NCBI GenBank assembly: GCA_902783995.1
Contig: CACZTG010000185.1
Location: 1 to 10,545 of the forward strand
Direction: 5' to 3'
Length of the DNA stretch: 10,545 bases
From: an uncultured Ruminococcus sp.
GTDB lineage: Bacteria; Bacillota_A; Clostridia; RUG12999
Position numbers and translations under genes: made by a program
The notes under the pieces: generated by a model
Seen by the model: only the letters and a program-made list of their open reading frames with translations
Databases searched by the model: none
What the model was told of the DNA's origin: nothing
Shown here: piece after piece, positions 1-7,234 of the stretch
How the letters are laid out: every line of letters starts with the position of its first letter
Numbering within the stretch: position 1 is the stretch's first letter

Positions 1-759
1 CCAGACAAATTTTATACCTTTATTTTTAAGCTCCGCAAAAATAGGAAACATTCTGAAAATCCCTTTTTCTTCGCTTATTCTCGCCGCCGTAAATATATTT
101 ACGACTCCCTCCGTATATTCGGCCTCGTATTCCGCGCCTCGCTTTTCCATACTATCGAAATCATAGCAGTTATGTACAGAAAATGTTTTATGCTTATACT
201 CTCCGCAAACCTCGTTAAACACATTTTTACACGAGTCCGAAACACAGGCAATTTTGTCAAACTTGTCATAATAATTTTTATTATATCTGTTATTGCCAAA
301 ATAATGCTTAAAATCACAATGCACAAAGCTTATTTTTCTTTTCGCTTTTACCGAGTTGATAACAAACTCATTGCAGCCGCCGTAAAACATTCTGTAAGCG
401 GAATTTTGCATAAATGATATTGCGACGTCATACTCGGTTTTCAAGCGCTGCATACGTGAAAGAAAGCCGAATGAAAAACCTATTCCGAGTATTCTTGTTA
501 TAACCGTCCAAAAAGAGCGCCATACCGTGGTAAGTATGCCCTCACTTTCCGCTTCCGCCTGTGACATACCCATAATTCTTGTAAATCCGTTACCGCATAT
601 AATTTTCACATTATCCGGAATATCCTTTTTCAGCTCTCCTTCCGGATAAAAAACAAAAAGCGTTACATCGTGCTTCTTCTCTGTTTCTTTAAGCAGATTC
701 ACAAGAGCTTTCTGAATCCCGCCTATATGTAAATTATTGATTGCAAACAATAATTTCAT
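1..759 (-). CDS. GT4-family glycosyltransferase, N-terminal part (cut by window edge)
   Basis: An open frame runs from ATG at 759 to base 1 without a stop, giving 253 residues; the C-terminal part lies outside the window. Translation starts MKLLFAINNLHIGGIQKALV, the usual first strand and glycine-rich loop (Gly13-Gly14) of GT-B glycosyltransferases. Further landmarks are SFVHCDF (144-150), ACVSDSCKNVF (171-181), HNCYDFD (196-202, in the place of the family's PNGID-type segment) and ARISEEKG (226-233, matching the GRL-x-x-EKG segment that opens the donor-binding domain). The family transfers a sugar from a nucleotide donor, here probably onto the lipid-linked repeat unit at the cytoplasmic membrane face. 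AAGGAG lies 11 nt before the ATG, and the flippase stop is 17 nt upstream, so it is the last operon gene visible. No signal peptide is seen. Donor and acceptor cannot be told. Confidence 0.88.
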   Translation of the reverse strand, partial: MKLLFAINNLHIGGIQKALVNLLKETEKKHDVTLFVFYPEGELKKDIPDNVKIICGNGFTRIMGMSQAEAESEGILTTVWRSFWTVITRILGIGFSFGFLSRMQRLKTEYDVAISFMQNSAYRMFYGGCNEFVINSVKAKRKISFVHCDFKHYFGNNRYNKNYYDKFDKIACVSDSCKNVFNEVCGEYKHKTFSVHNCYDFDSMEKRGAEYEAEYTEGVVNIFTAARISEEKGIFRMFPIFAELKNKGIKFVW

Positions 760-776
760 ATTCCAAGCAACTCCTT

Positions 777-2309
777 TTAAGCCTGTTTTTTATTTAATTT
801 TTGCCTGACTGCAGACAACATTTTATCTTTAAAATAAACAAATTCGGGCTTTTTGAAAAATATAATGCTGTTTAAAGAAAGAACAAACAAAACCGCAAGA
901 AATCCGCTTACGATAAATTTAAAATACGGATTACCTATGCTTATTTTGTTTGTAATAAAGCCCATGAAAAGACATTCGGCAGCGGCAAGCGCAAAATATG
1001 TATATGTAATAAGCAGCAGCTTTTTACAGCTTTTCTTTAAAATTTTTTTATAAAATAAAATAACCTTTAAATTGTACTGTATAACATATGTACAAATTGT
1101 ACCTATCAATATTCCGGCAATACCTATTATTTTTCCGAGTATAAAAGAAACAACAAGGTTCATTGTAGAACCCGCGATAGCAATAAATTTATCGGTTTTA
1201 AAAAGTCCCGATGCCTGCACCATATTCCATACGGGAATCCTGACCGTAGCAAAATAAAACACTCCGATGCAAACATAAACAACATATCTTTCAAGAAGCA
1301 GGCCGTCACCCAACACAAGCGTGATAAACGGGTCAATAAGGCAGGAAAGACATACACAGCAAAACGCCGCCATAAAAAACATAATAAAAACGAGCTTTTT
1401 CAGAACATCTTCTATATGCTCACTTGTTTCGGTAGCAATAAGATTTCCTATACTGCCCGTCATCGCGTAAGAAAACTGATTCATTATGTTGTTAAGCGTG
1501 CTTAAAATAATTGTGTAATTTGAGTACAGCCCCGTAACAATAGTTCCGACAAGTGCCGATATAAGTATATTATCCGTTGAGTTTGTAATGGTTGCTGACA
1601 CTCTGCCGATAAAAATATTTTTAACGTCCTTAAAAATAGACAGCCTATGCTCCTTCCGGAGTTTAAGCTTGCTGTTCTTAACGTGCGGATACAGTTCGTC
1701 AACCTTACGTGCAATCATAATATTGTTGAGTGCCGCGGCAATAATAAGAAAAACAAGATAATACGAAAGCTCTTCCGTAATTTTAAGAATTATTATTCCG
1801 CCGATAATTGTTATGATTTTAAAAATAAGGTCGAATATCGTAATGACATATTGCTTTTGATCTGCCGATAAAAGAGACCTTTTATACGCAAAAAAATAGG
1901 TCGTTACCGTCTGCAACAAAAACAAAAGATATATAAGGCGCACATATCCGTCCGAATATGAAACATCACGCACAATATATTTCATAAACGGCATAAGGAG
2001 AAGCCCGATAACAAGTATCGCAAACGCAATAATACGGTAAACCGTGCGATAAAAGTTCATAAGCCTTGTTATAGTCTCCGTATCACCGTTTGCAAGAGGC
2101 TTATACATATGGAAAACAATAGCTCCGCTGACGCCCATTTCAGCAAGCGACAGCACCGCGACAACGTTTGTTAAAAGTCCGTTTAAACCTACACCCTCAA
2201 CGCCTATTGTATCTATCATAACCCGCCTTGCAAAAAGACCGAGTATACATATAATGAACTGCTGAAAAAGTCCCCACGCGGAATTTCTCATTATAGCTTC
2301 TGCCCGCAT
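777..2309 (-). CDS. Wzx-like polysaccharide flippase (MOP superfamily)
   Basis: A 510-residue, very hydrophobic protein with about 12-14 predicted membrane spans, the usual size and layout of Wzx/PST-type lipid-linked oligosaccharide flippases of the MOP superfamily. The N-terminus (MRNSAWGLFQQF, then a span and ARRVMIDTIG at 27-36) is typical, as is the TDNILIS stretch (245-251) that opens the second half. The basic C-terminal tail (about 485-510) would be cytoplasmic. Its expected role is to move undecaprenyl-pyrophosphate-linked repeat units across the membrane to the polymerase. The start is well fixed: AGGGG lies 7 nt before ATG 2309, while the in-frame ATG six codons later has no good ribosome site. 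It follows the second Wzz-like gene after 72 nt and ends 17 nt before the GT4 gene. Substrate specificity cannot be read from sequence. Confidence 0.9.
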   Translation of the reverse strand: MRAEAIMRNSAWGLFQQFIICILGLFARRVMIDTIGVEGVGLNGLLTNVVAVLSLAEMGVSGAIVFHMYKPLANGDTETITRLMNFYRTVYRIIAFAILVIGLLLMPFMKYIVRDVSYSDGYVRLIYLLFLLQTVTTYFFAYKRSLLSADQKQYVITIFDLIFKIITIIGGIIILKITEELSYYLVFLIIAAALNNIMIARKVDELYPHVKNSKLKLRKEHRLSIFKDVKNIFIGRVSATITNSTDNILISALVGTIVTGLYSNYTIILSTLNNIMNQFSYAMTGSIGNLIATETSEHIEDVLKKLVFIMFFMAAFCCVCLSCLIDPFITLVLGDGLLLERYVVYVCIGVFYFATVRIPVWNMVQASGLFKTDKFIAIAGSTMNLVVSFILGKIIGIAGILIGTICTYVIQYNLKVILFYKKILKKSCKKLLLITYTYFALAAAECLFMGFITNKISIGNPYFKFIVSGFLAVLFVLSLNSIIFFKKPEFVYFKDKMLSAVRQKLNKKQA

Positions 2310-2381
2310 AACCGTTCCCCTATCCGGATTGTTAAAACATTTTCCTGTTTCAAAAACTCTTATTTTATAATATATAAGTAA
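2310..2381 (-). other. 72-nt intercistronic spacer before the flippase
   Basis: This is the longest gap inside the operon. It is AT-rich, with a TATATATTATAAAAT stretch that could pass for a -10 element, but no -35 match sits 16-18 nt upstream. No GC-rich hairpin followed by a T-run is seen in the direction of transcription. Read-through from the Wzz-like genes into the flippase is therefore likely, possibly with reduced translational coupling. Confidence 0.5.
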
Positions 2382-3821
2382 TTACCTTACTTTTTGATTC
2401 TCCGCTTCTGTTCTTTCTTCACTTTTTTCTTCTTCGCCGTCATCATCATCTTCTTCCTTTTTCGCACTGTATGAAGCATATTTTTTCATTATTTCATAGA
2501 CAATGACGCCGACACACGCCATACCAAAACCACCGATAATTGCAATAAGTTTATACACAGAACCGCTCATATTTTCAAAATAGCTTACTCCGCTTAATTT
2601 TTTTAAATGAAGCGCCGGTACATACTCATTATAATCGGAAACATTTATATTTGCTTTTTTATATAATTCCGCAAGTCTGACAAGCACCTCGTTAATTTCA
2701 TTTTTTACGGCTGTTTCGTATTCTTTATAGTTTATATCCGGATTCTTTTCAGCGGAAAACTTATCTATAACACTCTGACAGTATTTGGCATCGATTCTTT
2801 TGTTGTTCGCGGAAATGCTGTCGTTTGTGTACCCTGTTATAAGAACATCATAGGTAGTCTGTTCGTCAACCGAATTATCGTCATCACGCTCGACGTCCTG
2901 CACGATTGTTACGGTATCGGATTTGTCTATGACTCTTTTTTCCTCCGGCACAAAAACCTCAATGTTTGAGTTCACATAAGCATCCATTCTGTCTATTGCA
3001 ACCTCTGACTTGTAGGCATAATTTGACATATCGCGAATGTTGCTTTCAAGACGCTCTCTGTACCTGTCTATAAGCATCGCCTCATCCGTTGTTACCTGAC
3101 CTTCAAAGATTTTAGAGAAAATTTTCGGCATCGAATATTCCTGAATCCGTTCAAAATCTCTGAGTATGTCGCTGAAGGTAAGCCCTGTGTTGGGCGAGCG
3201 GTATCCCAGGCTGTCCCTTGAATAGTTCGAAAGCGCCGATATTGTCTGCTTAAGATTATCCTCAATCTGCTCCGCCTGTTCAAGATAGTCAAAGTCCTTT
3301 TTATTTACGCTGTAATCAACCTCATTAAGTGCCGCAAGGTAAAGGTAGGTTTCCGAATAATATTTAAAATAATTCACTATAAGGCTTGATAAAATATCTC
3401 TTGTTGACTCAAAAGACGAATTTCCTTTATAGGAAATCATAAATGTTTTCGGAAAATACTGATATTCCTCACCAAGCTTTTCATTTGCGCTTTTAAGATT
3501 TTCAACGGTTTTCGGCGTTATCGCGGATATGGTAATATTCTCTCTTACAGATTCAATTTTCTTATTCTTGTAGCCCAAATCCTTAAGCACATTAAGTATT
3601 ACCGTAGGCGATTTTATTTCATTTACGTCGAATGCCTGTCCGTTAAGGGCTTCTCCCTGACTTATGCATTCGTCATCGTACTGGATTATAACCTTTGATG
3701 TGTAAGTCTGGCTTCTGTCCACATATAATGTTGCCATAACAAATGCCGCTACGGTTACAAGAGCTATAAATATTTTCCATTTAAATAAATATTTAAATAA
3801 ATCCCATACTGAAATGCTCAT
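2382..3821 (-). CDS. Wzz-like polysaccharide co-polymerase / chain-length protein (second of two)
   Basis: A 479-residue protein with the two-span layout of polysaccharide co-polymerases: a short cytoplasmic start, TM1 about 16-34, a long extracytoplasmic region (about 35-422), TM2 about 423-445 and a cytoplasmic tail. The outer region is helix-rich, with coiled-coil potential around 175-280 and 360-395. Near TM1 it has the stretch NEIKSPTVI (67-75) and, later, YFPKTF (122-127), both matched at nearly equal positions in the preceding gene, so the two are paralogues. The tail is strikingly acidic (EEDDDDGEEE, 456-465). No Walker motif or tyrosine cluster is present, so it is not a BY-kinase fusion, and the proline-rich segment common before TM2 in enterobacterial Wzz is not obvious. 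It probably controls chain length or polymerase assembly. The start is supported by GAGGAG 8 nt before the ATG; the preceding stop is one base away, implying translational coupling. Confidence 0.82.
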   Translation of the reverse strand: MSISVWDLFKYLFKWKIFIALVTVAAFVMATLYVDRSQTYTSKVIIQYDDECISQGEALNGQAFDVNEIKSPTVILNVLKDLGYKNKKIESVRENITISAITPKTVENLKSANEKLGEEYQYFPKTFMISYKGNSSFESTRDILSSLIVNYFKYYSETYLYLAALNEVDYSVNKKDFDYLEQAEQIEDNLKQTISALSNYSRDSLGYRSPNTGLTFSDILRDFERIQEYSMPKIFSKIFEGQVTTDEAMLIDRYRERLESNIRDMSNYAYKSEVAIDRMDAYVNSNIEVFVPEEKRVIDKSDTVTIVQDVERDDDNSVDEQTTYDVLITGYTNDSISANNKRIDAKYCQSVIDKFSAEKNPDINYKEYETAVKNEINEVLVRLAELYKKANINVSDYNEYVPALHLKKLSGVSYFENMSGSVYKLIAIIGGFGMACVGVIVYEIMKKYASYSAKKEEDDDDGEEEKSEERTEAENQKVR

Positions 3822-3822
3822 T

Positions 3823-5181
3823 TTATTCTCTCCTCTTTTTTTTCACAATTTCAATAGATGAAAAAGCTTCTTCAAGCATCAGCATTCTGTCAAAAACACG
3901 CTTCTTGAAAAACTCTATAAAAATTACAATTGCAAAAGCAAGAATAAAGCCTAAAATTATAAATTTTAAAATAACAGTCTTACCGTCAGAGCGTCCCTGT
4001 AAGCGGACCTTAAAATAATTTCTGGTTTTATGCTCAAGATACTCGTTATCAATTTTTAAAACCTCTTCGGACAAGGCTTCAAGCTCCTTTGACAAACCGG
4101 TTATCATTTCCTCGGTTCTCAGCTTCTTATCCGCACCCGCAGGCTCAAAGCCCGAAAACCTGTATCTGAGGCTTCTGTAATTTTCAAGCTCGGCAAGAGT
4201 CCTTGCCGCTTCCATTCCGTCCTCATATGACCTTCTTGTAAGCTCGTCAATTCCTGTCGTTGTGCGGCTCATATAATATTTTTGCTTTGCATTGACAGAC
4301 GGAATAAATGCAACAGCGGCAATATCCGGCGCGTATTCACTTACTGCGGCTTTTGTAATGTCCGAAGCGTCATGCGTTTTTTCATATTTGGTTTCATTTT
4401 CCGATATAAGATAATCAAGCCCTCTGACATATTCGGTATTATTTTTTGAAACGCTGTTCTGCACAATGTACGAATAAAATTTTTCAAGGTTTATATTCCG
4501 GAAACTTTCAAGCTTCTTTGCCGCCATACCGAGATTTACTCCGTCCTCCGAATAAAACGTATTATTTTCATTCTGATGCGTCTTTAAATAACCGAGCATC
4601 ATTTCTGTTTTATTCTTAAAAACCCTATGTATTTCCATATAGTCCATATGTCCGAAATCGTAATCCCCGTCCTTATATATAAGAACGTCATTCTTTTCGG
4701 AATATTTTTCAGCAAAATAATCGGTGTATGCTTTTTCAAGGCTCTCCATAAAAAGAGCCGCTTCATTTTTTGAAAACTTACGCTTCTGTGTATAATACGC
4801 ATAAAAGGTTGTGGGCATATAAACTATATTTTCTTCATTCTGCACAGCGGCAATAATGTTATCAAGCGACTGCCCCCTAAGCCTTGTGGTAATAAAAATC
4901 CTTGAGCGAAGAAACTCCGTGTCAATATTCTTATCCTTAAGGTTTTTCTTCGCTTTTTCAATTACTTCGGGTGCTTTAAGCTCCGACATTTCAAATATAC
5001 TTCCATCCGGATTAAGCCCTTTTTCAGCTCCCGGATAGTTGAACTCTATAACCATACTCTTTTGCCTGCCTATTATTATAACATCGTACATAACACCCGC
5101 AAAACCAAAGAAAATAACAGTCAAGAGCATAAATGCAATGTGTTTTACTTTTAAAATATGCTTCAGGAAATTTATTATCAT
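3823..5181 (-). CDS. Wzz-like polysaccharide co-polymerase / chain-length protein (first of two)
   Basis: A 452-residue protein with TM1 about 14-34, a large extracytoplasmic part (about 40-400) and TM2 about 402-424, followed by a tail ending in basic residues (VKKKRRE, 446-452). Shared landmarks with the next gene are SELKAPEVI (66-74) and YMPTTF (121-126). Elsewhere identity looks low, so the pair is old rather than a recent duplication. A helical stretch at about 355-385 is rich in Leu and Glu and may form a coiled coil, as in other co-polymerases. It lacks a kinase domain. Its ATG overlaps the stop of the polymerase gene in a TAATG arrangement, and AAGGA lies about 10 nt upstream, so translation is probably coupled to the polymerase; that pairing fits a co-polymerase. 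Whether it forms homo- or hetero-oligomers with its neighbour is unknown. Confidence 0.82.
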   Translation of the reverse strand: MIINFLKHILKVKHIAFMLLTVIFFGFAGVMYDVIIIGRQKSMVIEFNYPGAEKGLNPDGSIFEMSELKAPEVIEKAKKNLKDKNIDTEFLRSRIFITTRLRGQSLDNIIAAVQNEENIVYMPTTFYAYYTQKRKFSKNEAALFMESLEKAYTDYFAEKYSEKNDVLIYKDGDYDFGHMDYMEIHRVFKNKTEMMLGYLKTHQNENNTFYSEDGVNLGMAAKKLESFRNINLEKFYSYIVQNSVSKNNTEYVRGLDYLISENETKYEKTHDASDITKAAVSEYAPDIAAVAFIPSVNAKQKYYMSRTTTGIDELTRRSYEDGMEAARTLAELENYRSLRYRFSGFEPAGADKKLRTEEMITGLSKELEALSEEVLKIDNEYLEHKTRNYFKVRLQGRSDGKTVILKFIILGFILAFAIVIFIEFFKKRVFDRMLMLEEAFSSIEIVKKKRRE

Positions 5182-6392
5182 TAAAGCTTTTTCCTTTCTC
5201 CTAAATTTTTCAGTATATCTTCGGGTAAGGTTCCTTTAAACGACATGGCGCACATTATCATAATATTAAGATACGGTTTAAAAACATAAAAGGTCATCGA
5301 CATGGAAAATGCCATAAGTGCGAAAAATGCGCACGAATAAATCTTGTCTGTACTGAAAGGCCGCATAAGACACGCAAACATAACAAGTATAAAAAGCAGT
5401 AAGCCTAAGAGCCCCTGGTCGCTGAATACCTGAACAAACGTATTATGCGCGACATTGTTGCGAAAGAATTTGTCCGGTGCATTGATAAGTATATCAAAAG
5501 AGGACAGTACGCCCGAACCGCCTATAACGCGTTCAGGCTTACGAAGAGTATATTTTACAAGATATTCCCATATTTCAAATCTGCCCGTTGCCTTATCCTC
5601 CGCTACTCTTTCAACACTGTAACGCTCTCTCACCGTCTCGGGAAGAAGCGGAAAAACCGCAAAAACAACAATGCACGCAAGCAAAACAGTTGAAACGCAA
5701 ATTGCTATTTTTGCCTTTATGCTCTTTATGCCTATTAAAATATATGCGAAAACCCCCGCAACAACACCTATAAGACCGCCTCTCGAGCCTGTTTTCAGAA
5801 CAGAGTACATTATTAGCAGAATTATAACAAAGTACGCAGGCATAAGCCTACGCTTTTCAACAATTCTTTTGGCACATACAATAACCGGCATTATAAAATA
5901 CGCGCAAAACTGGTTCTGGTCCTCCTCAAAACCGAAAATTCTTATAACGGCACGTTCCTCTGCCTCACTTAAAACCTCTTTGCTCGTAAAAGCGGCAAAA
6001 ATGCAGATAATACCGACTACAAGCCATGTGTCTTCTATAATTTCCTTTTCACGGCCATTATATATCCTTATGCTTATAAGCAGAAAAGTCAAAAAACCGA
6101 GCACCATATCCTTTGTTACCGTCACGGTCCATTCGGGTCTGTACATTGCAAGCTGCAAAACCGTGTACATTACATAAAGGAAATATGTAAAATGAACATA
6201 GTTTAAAGAAAGACGGCTTTTCCCAAGCAGCAGTCTTACGGAAAGTACGGCTGCAACAGGCATGGTGACAAGTTTCAGCATTGAGCCGAAGGGTGTGATT
6301 ATTACCGTAAGCGGCAAACATGCGAGATACATACAGGCCATGACACAGTCAAGGCTTATTTTGTTTTCGGATTCACTCACTGTAAACACCAC
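5181..6392 (-). CDS. O-antigen polymerase/ligase-like membrane protein (probable Wzy)
   Basis: A 403-residue protein with about 10-12 membrane spans, matching the size and topology of the O-antigen polymerase/ligase family (Wzy/WaaL fold). Family landmarks are TGSRGG (201-206), GRFEIW (270-275) opening the large outer loop, and AHNTFVQ with GLLG (315-330) ahead of the last spans. In a Gram-positive Wzx/Wzy setting, next to Wzz-like genes and a flippase, polymerisation of flipped repeat units on the outer membrane face is the likely role; ligation of glycan to another carrier is the alternative. The start is uncertain. The longest frame opens with GTG GTG at 6392 and 6389 with no clear SD. A third GTG at 6380 has a GGTG six nt upstream, and the first in-frame ATG is only at residue 18. 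It begins 20 nt after the GT2 stop. Confidence 0.85.
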   Translation of the reverse strand: MVFTVSESENKISLDCVMACMYLACLPLTVIITPFGSMLKLVTMPVAAVLSVRLLLGKSRLSLNYVHFTYFLYVMYTVLQLAMYRPEWTVTVTKDMVLGFLTFLLISIRIYNGREKEIIEDTWLVVGIICIFAAFTSKEVLSEAEERAVIRIFGFEEDQNQFCAYFIMPVIVCAKRIVEKRRLMPAYFVIILLIMYSVLKTGSRGGLIGVVAGVFAYILIGIKSIKAKIAICVSTVLLACIVVFAVFPLLPETVRERYSVERVAEDKATGRFEIWEYLVKYTLRKPERVIGGSGVLSSFDILINAPDKFFRNNVAHNTFVQVFSDQGLLGLLLFILVMFACLMRPFSTDKIYSCAFFALMAFSMSMTFYVFKPYLNIMIMCAMSFKGTLPEDILKNLGERKKL

Positions 6393-6412
6393 TCTTTTTT
6401 ATTCTGATATGG

Positions 6413-7234
6413 CTACTTTTCGCTCACAACAACACGCTTTATTTTATCAAAGGTGAGAAATACCGGTCTTAAATAAGTCCTTATCCTTGTCATTACGGTA
6501 TCCATATCCCACCGTTTAAGATATTTTACTGTTTCGGTCGCAAAAATATAGTTGCATTTATATTTTTGCAGAATCGACGCGCCTTTGCCCGTAAGTCCCT
6601 GACCGGACTGATAATAGTTATACAAAATATCCGGTATAACCGTGACTCTCTGCGCTCTGGTATAAACCTCAAGCAAAAAAAGCACATCCTCCGCAACCTT
6701 CAAATCTTCGCGGAACCTCCACTCTTTTATAAGCGAGCTGCGGTATATTCCGTTGCACAGGTTGTTAAGCCTTATACCTTTTATAAAATACGGGTAAATT
6801 TTTTTCTTAAAGTCCTTCTTTTCAATTACATCATAAGTATCAAACTGATTTTGTCTGAGCTTTGATCTGCCGTCCGGATAAACGAGCCTGAGCCTGAATT
6901 TAACTATATCGGCGTCCGTTTTCTCAATTACACCCGTGAGTACATCTATTGCTCCCTCAGGCAAATGGTCGTCCGCGTCCAGAAACATAACATAGTCGCC
7001 CTGTATCATAGGAATCCCCTTATTTCTTGCGGAGGATACACCGCTGTTTGTCTCGGACGATATGACTCTGACATTATCTTTATATTTTTCAAGAATTTTT
7101 AACGTGCCATCCGTCGAACCGTCATTTATAACAATTATATCAAGCTCCGCACCCTTCTGCGAAACAACCGAATCAAGACATTTTTCAATAAACTTTTCAC
7201 TGTTATACACCGGTATTATAATAGATATTTTCAT
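6413..7234 (-). CDS. GT2-family glycosyltransferase (GT-A fold)
   Basis: A 273-residue enzyme beginning MKISIIIPVYNSEKFIEKC. It shows the standard GT2 order: nucleotide-binding NDGSTDG (37-43), NSGVSSARNKG (63-73), the metal-binding DAD (86-88, followed by DH) and the AED (181-183) expected for the catalytic base. The hydrophobic, basic C-terminus (about 245-273) has no clear membrane span, so it probably acts at the inner membrane face. It would add a sugar from a nucleotide donor to the undecaprenyl-linked acceptor made by the preceding transferase. The frame stays open upstream to 7318, but those extra codons lie inside the sugar transferase gene and carry no family sequence. GGGGG six nt before ATG 7234 fixes the start. 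The gene overlaps the sugar transferase end by 32 nt, so expression is probably coupled. It ends in TAG. Confidence 0.92.
   Translation of the reverse strand: MKISIIIPVYNSEKFIEKCLDSVVSQKGAELDIIVINDGSTDGTLKILEKYKDNVRVISSETNSGVSSARNKGIPMIQGDYVMFLDADDHLPEGAIDVLTGVIEKTDADIVKFRLRLVYPDGRSKLRQNQFDTYDVIEKKDFKKKIYPYFIKGIRLNNLCNGIYRSSLIKEWRFREDLKVAEDVLFLLEVYTRAQRVTVIPDILYNYYQSGQGLTGKGASILQKYKCNYIFATETVKYLKRWDMDTVMTRIRTYLRPVFLTFDKIKRVVVSEK

Noticed and set aside
99..417. Short open frames on both strands near the left end
   Set aside because: They are out-of-frame shadows of the GT4 glycosyltransferase, whose frame runs unbroken from 759 to base 1.
2365..2395. AAGTAA/TTACTT inverted repeat followed by TTTTT on the plus strand, resembling a terminator
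   Set aside because: The stem is six A/T-rich pairs, and no plus-strand transcript is expected here; on the minus strand no T-run follows.
3970..3996. GRSDGKT in the first Wzz-like protein (396-402), resembling a Walker A motif
   Set aside because: It has three and not four residues between Gly and GKT, no Walker B follows, and it lies just outside TM2 on the extracytoplasmic side.
5671..6177. 168-codon open frame on the plus strand inside the polymerase gene
   Set aside because: It is antisense to a gene with clear family motifs, has no SD or promoter, and its sequence looks like a shadow rich in Ile, Ser and Thr.
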